Shown here in pieces: positions 1-7,998 of a stretch of DNA of 19,803 bases. Within the stretch, counting starts at the first letter, position 1; every line of letters begins with the position of its first letter. The notes below the pieces were generated by a model. It did not search any database. It had not been told where the DNA came from and worked only from the letters and a program-made list of their open reading frames with translations. This DNA comes from JAICLL01 sp035252155 (lineage in GTDB: Bacteria > Planctomycetota > Planctomycetia > Pirellulales > JAICIG01), in the NCBI GenBank assembly GCA_035252155.1, contig DATFDL010000743.1, forward strand, positions 1-19,803, written 5' to 3'. The position numbers were made by a program, and so were the translations under genes.

Positions 1-1439
1 CGGTCTTGGTAGCCGGCCGCGGAATAAACCGGTTGGCCGCCGAGCTCGAGGCCATTCAGGCCGTGCTCATCGTGTGACCATTTTTCGCCGTCGAACCGCC
101 AGAGCCCGCGTTCCGACTCCGCCCAGGCAGAGTTGTTGGCCAGCAGAAACACGCGGCCCTTCGGACCGATGCCAAAGCGAGCACCGGCGTCTTGCGGCGC
201 GCCGTCCGGCACCGGTGCAACCAGGCGGATGGGGAAATCGCCGGTCAACCAGCGTCGCTGTTCGGGCGACCAGACGCGGGTCAGCCGCACCGCGCTGTTG
301 CCGATGACCACATCGAGAAAGCCGTCATTATTCAAGTCGAGCAGCCGCACGCCGCCGTCGAAGCCGCTGCGAGGGTCGGCGGTTCGCGTGTGCCGCGCCG
401 AGTCGCGCAGCGGCTGCCCGGCCAACAGGTTTTTATTCAGCCGTTCCAGCGCTTCGCGAAACGTCAAAAACTTCACCCGTTTGCCGTACTTGGTTGCTGC
501 ATAGTCGATCAGCTCATTGACTTGCTCGGCCCGAATCCAGCCGTGCGGATGAAACACCAGGTCGAACACGCCCTGCTTGATCACCGTGGCGTCAATTGCC
601 CGCTGCAGGTCAGTCACCGTCAGCGGATTGTTCGGCTTTTGCAGATGCTGAGCGCTCCAATCGCTCGGCGCGACGCAGGGAAACTCCCAGCACAGCCGGC
701 TGATGACAAAGGGATAGGGATAATCGTCGATGCGGTTGACGAACGTGCGATCGAACGGGGCGTATTTCAAAAAGCGGCTGTGCCCTTTTTCGTCGAGCAC
801 GAGCTCTCGCGGCAGCTCGGGGTCGTTCGGTGTGAAGAAGCTAAACACCGAGCTGTCGATGGAGAGGTAATTCAGCTCCGGCGTCGAGCGATTGAAGATC
901 TCGGTGAAGAACCGCGGGCTGACCGTGTTCAGCGAATCGCAGCAGGGCGTGCGGAACGCGACCGGCCGGTTGCCCGGCACCTGGCTGAGCAAATCGACGC
1001 AGCGATCATACGTTGCCTTGGCTTTGGCCAGGTCGTCCTTTTGCAAGAGCGGACAGGGATGATCGAAGGTGTGAATTTCCAGGCTGAGCCCTTCGTGCAG
1101 CCAGGTTTGCAGGTGTGGATCGGCCGGGTCGATCTGGCAAGTCATGATGCTCACCGGCGCGCGGCCGTCGATCTGCTTCAGCCGCTCGAGGATCGGCCGC
1201 AGGTACGCTTCCCATTTTTCGTGGCCGCGCATGTCGTCGATGGCCAGCACCACCACCGCGTCGACGCCTTCTTCGCCCACCCACTGCGGCGTGGTCAGCT
1301 TGGCGAAGCCGCGGTGTGGATACCAAGGGTTGTCTTCGTCGAGATAGGTCAGCCGATTGCCGTCGGCGGCGAGTGATGGGGGCGCGACGATGAGGTAGAG
1401 AACGCACAAGAACAGCGAATGGACGAAGCTTCGGCGCAT
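1..1439 (-). CDS. Secreted polysaccharide deacetylase (NodB-like) with FG-GAP/VCBS repeat, C-terminus off the left edge
   Basis: An open frame begins with ATG at 1439 and runs 479 codons to the edge without a stop, so the C-terminus is missing. Residues 1-24 form a signal peptide (hydrophobic core, then PPSLA before ADG), implying export. Residues about 60-300 resemble the NodB deacetylase fold: D68-D69 in AIDDM stands for the catalytic Asp motif, H123 and H127 in IHTFDHP fit the metal-binding HxxxH motif, and FRTPCCDS (162-169) fits the third motif. HPHGW (297-301) may supply the late His. D368-L-N-N-D-G-F-L-D376 is a calcium-binding FG-GAP/VCBS loop. Known family members remove N-acetyl or O-acetyl groups from polysaccharides; the substrate here is not visible. 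No clear ribosome site precedes the ATG, but the signal peptide supports it. The motifs are divergent, so a non-catalytic homologue is possible. Confidence 0.8.
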   Translation of the reverse strand, partial: MRRSFVHSLFLCVLYLIVAPPSLAADGNRLTYLDEDNPWYPHRGFAKLTTPQWVGEEGVDAVVVLAIDDMRGHEKWEAYLRPILERLKQIDGRAPVSIMTCQIDPADPHLQTWLHEGLSLEIHTFDHPCPLLQKDDLAKAKATYDRCVDLLSQVPGNRPVAFRTPCCDSLNTVSPRFFTEIFNRSTPELNYLSIDSSVFSFFTPNDPELPRELVLDEKGHSRFLKYAPFDRTFVNRIDDYPYPFVISRLCWEFPCVAPSDWSAQHLQKPNNPLTVTDLQRAIDATVIKQGVFDLVFHPHGWIRAEQVNELIDYAATKYGKRVKFLTFREALERLNKNLLAGQPLRDSARHTRTADPRSGFDGGVRLLDLNNDGFLDVVIGNSAVRLTRVWSPEQRRWLTGDFPIRLVAPVPDGAPQDAGARFGIGPKGRVFLLANNSAWAESERGLWRFDGEKWSHDEHGLNGLELGGQPVYSAAGYQD

Positions 1440-1513
1440 AAGACGTTATCACCCGGAATTCGTGTTCGGTCTGTGGTGCTTTGACGTTGCGATCGTCGCC
1501 GGAAATTACTCAC

Positions 1514-1706
1514 GGGTGCCACGGCATCCGCCGCGGCGCGGTTGACATGCCTCGACGCGCGACGCCGACTCGCCGCGGCGGACGCCGTGCGGTTCCAGGT
1601 CGTGTGCCGGGCCGAAGAGTAGTTTCCCCGCACGGCGTCCGTCGCAGCGGACTAGGCTTGCGAATATCGTCGCGCCGTTCGCGCTGCGACGGATGCCGTG
1701 GCACCC
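1514..1706. repeat. Nested inverted-repeat element (MITE-like) of about 193 bases
   Basis: The outer arms are a perfect 17-base inverted repeat: GGGTGCCACGGCATCCG at 1514-1530 and its complement at 1690-1706, extending with mismatches to about 1540 and 1680. A second perfect pair of 14 bases (CGGACGCCGTGCGG) sits inside at 1579-1592 and 1628-1641. The two arms are related in sequence. It lies between lpxB and the deacetylase gene and holds no plausible gene. Flanking target duplications were not found. A MITE is inferred; a large processed hairpin is the alternative. Confidence 0.75.
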
Positions 1707-1809
1707 TGGCTTCATGACCCTATCGGCGGCCAATAGCCACTTGCCACCATATTATCATGCCCGCCGGCCGTGTGGCAGGCACGCCCTCGATGGACGAAAC
1801 GCCCAACGA

Positions 1810-3090
1810 TCAAGCCGCCAGCCGGCGGTGGCCGCCGCTGCTGGCCACGGCCATGCCGGGCAGAAAGTGAGGCCGCGGCATGGGCCGCCGGCCGCGCGGC
1901 AAGACCTTCAAAATATAGTCGGCCGCCGCGCGCGAGGCGCCGCCATGCCCGACGCGCACCTTGAGCTTGACCAGCTCGGCCACGGTGCGGCGGCGCTTGT
2001 CGTCGTCGATGAGCCACTCGATCACGTGCTCGGCCACTTGCTCAGCGCGGTCTTCGCACGTCAGATACTCGGGAAACAGCACGCGCTCGCTGCCCGGCTG
2101 CTTCGGATCGTAAGGCGTCACGTCTTCAGGAAACAATTCGTCCGAGGTGAGCAAGTTGACCAGCGTGATGTACTTCACTTTGCGGAACCAGCTCTGCACA
2201 AAGTACGCGATGCGGTTGATCCAATAGAGCACCACCGTGGGCCGCGTGTGGTGCAGTAGCTCCAGTGACACCGAACCCGACACCGCCATGCAGCAGTCGG
2301 CCAACTCGATCAGCTCGGGCGTGCGCCGCAAAAAGACTTCGGCCGGCAAGCCGCTGGCGGCGACCATGCGCCGGGCAAGCTCGGCCTGGTGCGGCTTGAA
2401 GCTGGCCACCGCGAACCGCGCGTCGGGCACCGCTCGATGCACTCGGGCCGCCGCTTTCAAAAACCAGTGCAGGTTGTGTTCGACCTCTTGCGTGCGCGAG
2501 CCGGGCAAGATGGTCACCAACCGGCCGCCGCGGGCCATCTGCTGGTCGAGAAACTTCTGATCGAGTTCTTGCCGCCGCACTTCGTCGAAATACGGATGCC
2601 CGACAAACGTGGCATTGCAACCATGCTCGCGGAACCATTTCTCCTCGAACGGCAGACTGCACAACACATGGTCGACCAATCGCCGCATTTTTTTGACGCG
2701 CCAACTGGCCCAGGCCCAGATCTGCGGCGGGGCATAGTAAAACACCGGAATGCCGTGGGCTTTGGCCCGCCGAGCGATCCACCAGTTGAAGCCGGGATAA
2801 TCGACCAGCACCACGGCGTCGGGCCGCACGTGGCGAAAGTAACGATCGGCCCGGCCCACCAACGCCAAAAACTTGTGCAGGTTGAGGATGGCCCGTAGGA
2901 ACCACATCACGGCCAGGGCCGTCAGGTCGGCGTGCAACCGGCAGCCGGCCGCGGCCATTTCCGGACCGCCGTAACCGACGAACTCGGCCTGCGGCATATG
3001 GGCGCGTAAGGCCCGCATCAGGTTGGCCGCGTGCAGGTCGCCGCTGGGTTCGCCGGCCGAAAAGAAGATTTTGACAGAATCTTTTGTCAT
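1810..3090 (-). CDS. lpxB: Lipid-A-disaccharide synthase
   Basis: LpxB joins UDP-2,3-diacylglucosamine and lipid X to make the tetraacyl disaccharide of lipid A at the inner face of the cytoplasmic membrane. The 426-residue product shows the family signatures in order: SAGEPSGD at 11-18, GGPEM at 41-45, LVDYPGFN at 95-102, PPQIWAW at 121-127, LPFEEKWF at 146-153, VGHPYFDE at 163-170 and LPGSRTQEVE at 195-204. It is about 45 residues longer than the E. coli enzyme, mostly at the C-terminus, which ends in a basic, proline-rich tail. The frame is open back to a TTG at 3204, but family alignment puts the start at the ATG at 3090. The ribosome site is weak. It stands alone, so other lipid A genes must lie elsewhere. 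It supports an outer membrane with lipid A. Confidence 0.95.
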   Translation of the reverse strand: MTKDSVKIFFSAGEPSGDLHAANLMRALRAHMPQAEFVGYGGPEMAAAGCRLHADLTALAVMWFLRAILNLHKFLALVGRADRYFRHVRPDAVVLVDYPGFNWWIARRAKAHGIPVFYYAPPQIWAWASWRVKKMRRLVDHVLCSLPFEEKWFREHGCNATFVGHPYFDEVRRQELDQKFLDQQMARGGRLVTILPGSRTQEVEHNLHWFLKAAARVHRAVPDARFAVASFKPHQAELARRMVAASGLPAEVFLRRTPELIELADCCMAVSGSVSLELLHHTRPTVVLYWINRIAYFVQSWFRKVKYITLVNLLTSDELFPEDVTPYDPKQPGSERVLFPEYLTCEDRAEQVAEHVIEWLIDDDKRRRTVAELVKLKVRVGHGGASRAAADYILKVLPRGRRPMPRPHFLPGMAVASSGGHRRLAA

Positions 3091-3237
3091 TCCGGTAATC
3101 TCGCGGTCGACGCCTGATCGGTTTGGACGAACGAAGACGGTGATGATCGGACGCCACCGTCCGGGCTTGCCCCGGCGGAGCGCTGATTGACCGCTAGAAA
3201 GCAAGCCGCCCTACATTTCTTATCCGCTTTTCGCGTT

Positions 3238-3264
3238 GCGTCCGCCGCCTCCGGCGGCGGACGC
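3238..3264. repeat. Perfect 12-bp GC-rich hairpin
   Basis: Arms GCGTCCGCCGCC (3238-3249) and GGCGGCGGACGC (3253-3264) are exact complements around a 3-base loop. It lies between divergent lpxB and the zinc-ribbon gene. There is no T-run on either side, so it is not a standard terminator. The rest of the 301-base gap (3091-3391) shows no gene. Confidence 0.8.
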
Positions 3265-3391
3265 ATCTGTGAATATCCCACAATCGGCCGCCTGCACAAA
3301 GTGCAGTTTGTCGGGGGCGGGCTTTGCCGCGACTGCGAAATGTTCTATCTTGCCGGTGCCAAAACATTCACAACCCGATCGGAAATCTGTC

Positions 3392-3523
3392 ATGCAAACG
3401 CGTCCGCGTACTCGCCGGAAGTTGAAAACAAAAGCGCGCCGCTGTCCCAAGTGCGGTTGCAAGCTGAACAACCAGCGCAAGCGCTGCAAACGCTGCGCGC
3501 AAACGTTGAAACTACCCAAGTAA
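3392..3523 (+). CDS. Small basic zinc-ribbon protein, 43 residues
   Basis: A short frame from ATG at 3392 encodes a very basic protein: an Arg/Lys-rich N-terminus (TRPRTRRKLKTKARR) followed by a compact four-cysteine knuckle, CPKCGCKLNNQRKRCKRC. The CxxC pairs at about 18-21 and 32-35 fit a structural zinc site, as in small ribosome-associated or nucleic-acid-binding ribbons. I recognise no named family, so binding to RNA or DNA is inference from charge and the ribbon. It is divergent from lpxB and upstream of hppA with a 269-base gap, so it is probably its own transcript. There is only a weak purine run before the start. The ordered Cys spacing in such a short frame argues against chance. 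Confidence 0.6.
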   Translation: MQTRPRTRRKLKTKARRCPKCGCKLNNQRKRCKRCAQTLKLPK

Positions 3524-3602
3524 ACCGGTTCGTGTCTCATTGCCTAGCTCTCTGGGTCGGCTAGGTGCCATTCGCCCCCTGTGCGCCGTTCGGCTTCGCT
3601 CG

Positions 3603-3608
3603 TATACT
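3603..3608 (+). promoter_or_regulatory. Possible -10 box upstream of hppA
   Basis: TATACT at 3603-3608 is a good -10 match, but no convincing -35 lies 16-18 bases before it. It would give a leader of about 180 bases for hppA. A TTGACT near 3726 is a rival -35 without a well-spaced -10. Weak call. Confidence 0.25.
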
Positions 3609-3792
3609 ACGCTGGGCAAGTTTGTGCCGCCGTTTGCCGTCGATCGGCATGACTCTCTCGCGCGGCTGCCCCGGGCGCTATTCTCGCGCGCCGCGTCTGC
3701 CGTTAGGGCTAGCACAATCGCGGACGATTGACTATTTTTTTCGTCTTACAACAAAACAAGCGTTCCAAGTAAAGAAGGCGAGTGGGGAAAAA

Positions 3793-6387
3793 ATGAAGCG
3801 AAACCAAAGGCGAAGAGCGGGCGTGGCGTTGTTGGCATTCTTGGCCCTGGCGACCCTGGGCGGCGCCGGCTGGCTGCAAGTCGGCGGACACCAGGTGCTG
3901 GCCGTCGTCGGCGCTAACGAGCCGGAGCATCACGGCATCGAACTTTGGGAACCGCTCACCAGCGATAAGTACGACACCTATGAGAAAGCCGCGCTGCTGG
4001 CCAACGTGGTCGTCGCCATCGCCGGCCTGGTGTACGCCTTGATGCTCGTGGGCCAGGTGAAAAACGCCCCGCAAGGCACCGCCCGGATGCAAGAGATCGC
4101 CCAGGCCGTGCGCGAAGGCGCCAACGCCTATCTCTACCGACAGTTCCGAGTGGTCGCCGCCCTGATCGTCGTGATCACCGTGGTGCTCTACTTCGCCGCG
4201 GTCCAAACGCCCAACGCCGACATGAAGATCGCCTGGGGCCGCGCGATTTCTTTTTTGGTCGGCTCGATCTTTTCGGCCACGGTTGGCTTTGTTGGCATGC
4301 GGCTGGCCACCATCGGCAACCTGCGCGTCGCCACCGCCGCCCAGACCAGCTTCGGCCAGGCGCTGCAGCTCGGCTACCGCACGGGCACCATCACCGGCAT
4401 GCTCACCGACGGCCTGGGGCTGTTGGGCGGCTCGGTCATCTTCTTGATCTATGGCGAGCACGCCTACGAGGCGCTGCTGGGCTTTGGCTTCGGCGGCACG
4501 CTGCTGGCCCTGTTCATGCGGGTCGGCGGCGGCATCTATACCAAGGCCGCCGACGTGGGCGCCGACCTGGTGGGCAAGCTCGAAGCGGGCATTCCCGAAG
4601 ACGATCCCCGCAACGCCGCCACCATCGCCGACAACGTGGGCGACAACGTCGGCGACTGCGCCGGCATGGCCGCCGACATCTTCGAGAGCTACGAAGTCAC
4701 GATCGTGGCCGCCATGATTCTGGGTATTGCCAGCTTCGGCCACAAAGGCGTGATCTTTCCGCTGCTGGTGCGGGCCATCGGCGTGGTCGCCAGCATCATC
4801 AGCACCTACAGCGTGCGGGCGGGCGACAAGGGCGCCGCCGCCGAGGCCATGAAGAGCGTCAACCGCGGCTTTGTGATCGGCTCGGTGCTCAGCGTCGTCG
4901 GCTTCATCGCGCTGGGCTGGGCCTATCTGAACTTCGATCAACATTATATCGACGAATATCCGCAGGCTGCGGCTGGCTTCCCCGGCGCCCTGCCCGACAA
5001 TGTGACTGCCGGCCTGCCCACCTGGGCGACGCTCGGCGTCGAGGGTCTCGATATGCGGCCGGCCTGGACTTGCTTGATCGGCATCATCTTGGCGGTGTTG
5101 TTGAACAAGTGCACCGAGTATTACACCGGCACCGAATACTCGCCCGTCCGCAGCCTGGCAAAAAGCTGCACCACCGGGCATGCCACCAACATCATCCAAG
5201 GGTTTGCCGTGGGCTATGAGAGTACGGTCGCGGCGGTGTTCATCATCGCGGGGGCTATTTTGGCCAGCGTGCTGATCTACGCCGGCACCAATGCCACGTT
5301 CGTCGCCTTCGGCGTGGCCATGTGCGGCATCGGCATGCTCACGCTCACCGGCAACACCATTTCGATGGACGTGTTTGGTCCCGTGGCCGACAACGCCAAC
5401 GGCATCGGCGAAATGGGCTACGACAAGGCCGCCATGGGCGAAAGCAACTATAAAGAGGCGCGGCAAATCCTGGCCGACCTCGACGCCGTCGGCAACACCA
5501 CCAAGGCCATCACCAAGGGCATCGCCATCGGTTCGGCCGTCATCGCCGCGGTGTCGCTGTTCAACAGTTTCATCGTGTCGGTCGGCTCGGGCGGACAAGG
5601 CGAATCGGCCACCATCACCGAAGATGTCTATGGCGAAGTGGCCGCGCTGTTGACGGTCTCGAACCCGCACCTGTTCATCGGCATGCTCTTGGGCGGCGCG
5701 GTGCCGTTCTTGTTCAGCTCGATGACCATCCGGGCGGTGGGCCGCGCGGCGTATCTGATCGTCAAGGAGTGCCGGATTCAGTTCCGCGACAAGGCCATCT
5801 GGGAAGGCACCAAAAAGCCCGACTACGGCCGCGTGGTCGACATCTGCACCGGCTCTGCGCAGAAGGAGTTGATCGGCCCCGCCTTGCTGGCCATCCTCGT
5901 GCCGACGCTGGTGGGCTTCGGCCTGGGCACGATCGCCTTGGCGGGCTTTTTGGCCGGCATGATTGTCTCCGGGCAGCTCTTGGCCGTCTTCATGGCCAAC
6001 GCCGGCGGCGCTTGGGACAACGCCAAGAAGACCGTCGAGGACGAACCGAAGAACATGGAGGCCAACACCGGCAAAGGCAGCGAGAAGCACAAGGCCGCCA
6101 TCACCGGCGACACCGTGGGCGACCCGCTCAAGGACACCGCCGGTCCGGCCATCAACCCGTTGATCAAGGTGATGAACATGGTCAGCCTGCTTTTGATCGG
6201 GCTGATTCTGCCCTACGATCGCGAGTTGATCGACCGCATGGGTTCGGCCTGGCAAACGACGCACTTTTCCGGGGGCGCCAAGCCGCACGACGCGCTCTTC
6301 TGGGGCTCGATCGTCGTGGCGGCGCTCGGGCTGTTGTGGTCGATCTGGCAGTCGAAGCACGAAACGCCCGACATGCAGCAATCGTAA
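3793..6387 (+). CDS. hppA: Membrane proton-pumping pyrophosphatase, K+-independent type
   Basis: This integral membrane enzyme couples hydrolysis of pyrophosphate to ion pumping across the membrane. The 864-residue product carries the family hallmarks: GGGIYTKAADVGADLVGK from about 245, the substrate-binding run DNVGDNVGDCAGM at 280-292, GGAWDNAKK at 738-746 and GDTVGDPLKDT from 772. The K+ signature reads GNTTKAITKG with K571 and T574; Lys and Thr here mark the K+-independent class, which pumps H+, whereas K+-dependent enzymes carry Ala and Gly. It is some 150 residues longer than common bacterial versions: an N-terminal extension has an extra hydrophobic segment (12-28) and a polar stretch, and a loop near 380-420 is enlarged. 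The start is the ATG at 3793, preceded by GAAGG and GTGGGG purine runs; the frame is open further upstream, but that part looks noncoding. It ends 10 bases from the convergent HTH gene. Confidence 0.95.
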   Translation: MKRNQRRRAGVALLAFLALATLGGAGWLQVGGHQVLAVVGANEPEHHGIELWEPLTSDKYDTYEKAALLANVVVAIAGLVYALMLVGQVKNAPQGTARMQEIAQAVREGANAYLYRQFRVVAALIVVITVVLYFAAVQTPNADMKIAWGRAISFLVGSIFSATVGFVGMRLATIGNLRVATAAQTSFGQALQLGYRTGTITGMLTDGLGLLGGSVIFLIYGEHAYEALLGFGFGGTLLALFMRVGGGIYTKAADVGADLVGKLEAGIPEDDPRNAATIADNVGDNVGDCAGMAADIFESYEVTIVAAMILGIASFGHKGVIFPLLVRAIGVVASIISTYSVRAGDKGAAAEAMKSVNRGFVIGSVLSVVGFIALGWAYLNFDQHYIDEYPQAAAGFPGALPDNVTAGLPTWATLGVEGLDMRPAWTCLIGIILAVLLNKCTEYYTGTEYSPVRSLAKSCTTGHATNIIQGFAVGYESTVAAVFIIAGAILASVLIYAGTNATFVAFGVAMCGIGMLTLTGNTISMDVFGPVADNANGIGEMGYDKAAMGESNYKEARQILADLDAVGNTTKAITKGIAIGSAVIAAVSLFNSFIVSVGSGGQGESATITEDVYGEVAALLTVSNPHLFIGMLLGGAVPFLFSSMTIRAVGRAAYLIVKECRIQFRDKAIWEGTKKPDYGRVVDICTGSAQKELIGPALLAILVPTLVGFGLGTIALAGFLAGMIVSGQLLAVFMANAGGAWDNAKKTVEDEPKNMEANTGKGSEKHKAAITGDTVGDPLKDTAGPAINPLIKVMNMVSLLLIGLILPYDRELIDRMGSAWQTTHFSGGAKPHDALFWGSIVVAALGLLWSIWQSKHETPDMQQS

Positions 6388-6397
6388 TCGGCGGCTG

Positions 6398-6949
6398 TTA
6401 CGCATTGCGTTTACGTCCGTCGATGTCGGCATAGAGCCGCCACATGCGTTCGACACTGCGCATGGCGGCGTTCAAAAAGCGTACATTGCCGGTCAGCGGA
6501 TCGCGCTTCACCCGTTCTTCGACGGTGGTGACGACGGGCTGGCACCCCGAGCGCATGCGGCTCATGGTGCGGTTCTTGAAGGTTTCGACCTTTTTGCGGC
6601 TTTTGGCGAAGCTTTCCATCGATTTCACATAGAGCAGCTCGAGCCGGGTGGTGCAGCGCACTCGAATCCGCGCGGCCATCTGGTCGTCGGGGTGGGCCGC
6701 CAACCAGCGTTCGACCTTGCCGATGATCTGGACTACACGCGGACGCGAGACGTTCAGCTTCCGGGCCAGCGCAGTTTGGCTCGCGCATCCGCTGACCCAC
6801 TGCTCATAGGTCCGAATTTCTCGGCGCTTTGGCCTGCCCCGGCGGTTTTTGGCCGGCTTGGCAGAAAGCGGCTCGACGGCGGCTTGCGTTTCGGTCGCAG
6901 GCAGGGCCTCGGTCTCGGTCAGCTCTTGGTTTTCAACGGCGGCGTTCAT
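6398..6949 (-). CDS. AT-hook and helix-turn-helix DNA-binding protein, function unknown
   Basis: The 183-residue product has a disordered acidic N-terminus (1-30), an AT-hook core R37-G-R-P40 within NRRGRPKRR, and a helix-turn-helix at about 56-82 (SQTALARKLNVSRPRVVQII). A helical C-terminal half follows, with an arginine-rich run and the pattern DPLTGNVRFLNAAMRSVERMWRLY. This layout recalls phage terminase small subunits and the terminase-like orphans of planctomycete genomes, but no large subunit, portal or other phage gene is near, so a regulatory or nucleoid role is equally possible. The ATG at 6949 has a perfect AAGGAG eight bases upstream, unusual for this window. It is convergent with hppA. 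Confidence 0.75.
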   Translation of the reverse strand: MNAAVENQELTETEALPATETQAAVEPLSAKPAKNRRGRPKRREIRTYEQWVSGCASQTALARKLNVSRPRVVQIIGKVERWLAAHPDDQMAARIRVRCTTRLELLYVKSMESFAKSRKKVETFKNRTMSRMRSGCQPVVTTVEERVKRDPLTGNVRFLNAAMRSVERMWRLYADIDGRKRNA

Positions 6950-7176
6950 CGAATTGCTCCTTGATTAAAAAGTGATGACGCTTACTAAGTTTCTGAGTTT
7001 GCGCTGCGATGCAACTGCTTGGTGCATAGGCGTTTCGTTGCGTTTTTTGGCCCGTTTTTCTGGCGGGGGGGTAAGAACCAAATTGGGGGGCACGAGGGCG
7101 GTGCGCATCCCACGCATCCAGTGAGGCCCGAGCACGGTTTTGACATTCAAATACGGGTCGTGGCATGTGGCACAGT

Positions 7177-7241
7177 CGCCTCGGCTGTGTGGGGCGGCGC
7201 CCTCGGCTATGTGGGGCGGCCGCCCTCGGCTGTCGCGTCGG
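7177..7241. repeat. Three tandem copies of a 22-base unit
   Basis: Units of about 22 bases, built on CGCCCTCGGCTGTGTGGGGC, lie at 7177-7197, 7198-7219 and 7220-7241, the third diverging at its end. Copies of TGTGGCACAG flank them near 7167 and 7244. They are not part of a gene. Confidence 0.65.
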
Positions 7242-7324
7242 CCTGTGGCACAGCCTTCAGCCATCGCTCGCCGCGGTAGTCGGCGTACACCGAACCGTGC
7301 CCAGGGCGGCCGGTCCACGTCAGC

Positions 7325-7348
7325 CATATGTATAACTTTGTACATATG
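7325..7348. promoter_or_regulatory. Operator-like palindrome in AT-rich DNA
   Basis: Perfect 8-base arms CATATGTA (7325-7332) and TACATATG (7341-7348) flank an 8-base spacer. The arm centres are about 16 bases apart, which suits a dimeric regulator, though no flanking gene is clearly its target. It opens a low-GC patch that continues to about 7430. Confidence 0.4.
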
Positions 7349-7385
7349 CGGCATCGTACCGCTGAGTTAATTAACTGTCAATAAG

Positions 7386-7406
7386 TCGATAATTATTTTC
7401 TATCGA
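7386..7406. repeat. Short inverted repeat in the AT-rich patch
   Basis: TCGATA and TATCGA form 6-base arms around a 9-base AT-rich spacer, some 40 bases from the 7325-7348 palindrome. A TTAATTAA lies between them. Confidence 0.35.
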
Positions 7407-7603
7407 GTCATAAACTGCCCGATTCGCGCGCGAAATCGCCGTAAAAACTGGCCGCTCCAGGCGGCCGCCAGCGCTCGGTCGCCGCGGGGGAGTGTCCCAA
7501 GATCGAAGTGTGTCGCGCCTTTCCGACCCCATCCGCCTTGGGCGGATCGGTGAAGAAGATGGTGAGCTACTAGCAACCACCGCACAAAAGCCGGCAAAAG
7601 ACC

Positions 7604-7624
7604 CCATCCAGCTTGCCTGGATGG
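7604..7624. repeat. Hairpin with 8-bp arms
   Basis: CCATCCAG (7604-7611) and CTGGATGG (7617-7624) are exact complements around a 5-base loop. No T-run follows, so a terminator is not supported. Confidence 0.5.
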
Positions 7625-7734
7625 TGAATCAGATTGCCTTGCATCCATTGAACGCCCGAGCTCATGCCTCCGAAAATCCAAGGGTCTTCCGCCGCGCGGC
7701 ATTGAAACCACGCATTGGCTGGCACGATGCCTGC

Positions 7735-7998
7735 TCATTGAGGCTCGGAGCTCCGAACCTTGCCAGCGGGCCGATTGACGACTCGCCGATACGCCCCGTA
7801 CCATACACGGCCTGACCACGGCGCGTTGTGGCATGGACGGACTACTGATGGCAAAGCGGCAATCTGGGCGGGCACATCGGGCGAGATGAGTTCGCGGGTT
7901 CCATTGCGGCAGTCGTCACGCAACTGAACCGCCTTGGCGCCATCCGACTCGGGAAGGGCCCATTTCAGCGCGACCGACGAATCGAGGACGTATCTCAT
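7735..7998 (-). pseudogene. Truncated PIN-domain (VapC-like) toxin remnant
   Basis: The frame starts at ATG 7998 as a typical PIN ribonuclease: MRYVLDSSVALKWALPE, with the first catalytic Asp at D6, then a helix and SPDVPAQIAAL. After about residue 50 all similarity ends and the frame closes with unrelated sequence at 87 residues. Intact VapC-like toxins are about 130-140 residues and need further acidic residues in the second half; these are absent. Its ATG overlaps the antitoxin stop in an ATGA tetranucleotide, the usual coupling of such pairs. I found no displaced C-terminal half in 7400-7730. It is inferred to be inactive. Confidence 0.65.

Larger units (their letters stand above)
6950..7734. 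other. 785-base stretch without a credible gene, carrying repeats and an AT-rich patch
   Basis: No frame in this stretch has a domain or consistent coding character. It contains three 22-base tandem units (7177-7241), two short palindromes in an AT-rich patch (7325-7348 and 7386-7406) and a hairpin at 7604-7624. The short frames seen on both strands are Arg/Pro-rich translations of GC-rich DNA. The upstream region of the HTH gene (6950-7060) shows no strong promoter. Confidence 0.6.

Noticed and set aside
192..1376. A 394-codon plus-strand frame over the deacetylase
   Set aside because: The minus frame has a signal peptide, the catalytic motifs and an FG-GAP loop; the plus frame has none and is a shadow.
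3091..3204. TTG start for lpxB giving 38 extra residues
   Set aside because: LpxB proteins begin shortly before the SAGEPSGD motif; the extension is not conserved in character.
3709..6456. A 915-codon open frame antisense to hppA
   Set aside because: It is rich in His, Gly, Asp and Ala with no domain, and arises from the third-position bias of hppA on the other strand, which carries all the family motifs.
7163..7260. CRISPR array at the 22-base tandem units
   Set aside because: The units are contiguous with no spacers and there are no cas genes.
6965..7354. A 129-codon minus frame with a CATCH sequence, resembling a cytochrome motif
   Set aside because: The single CxxCH-like match lies in low-complexity Arg/Pro-rich translation that spans the tandem repeats; no heme protein context exists. 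A neighbouring frame reads HGSVYADYRGERWLKAV, perhaps a gene fragment, but I could not place it.
7400..7834. C-terminal half of the PIN toxin in a shifted frame
   Set aside because: I read all three minus frames and saw no late PIN motif with paired acidic residues.
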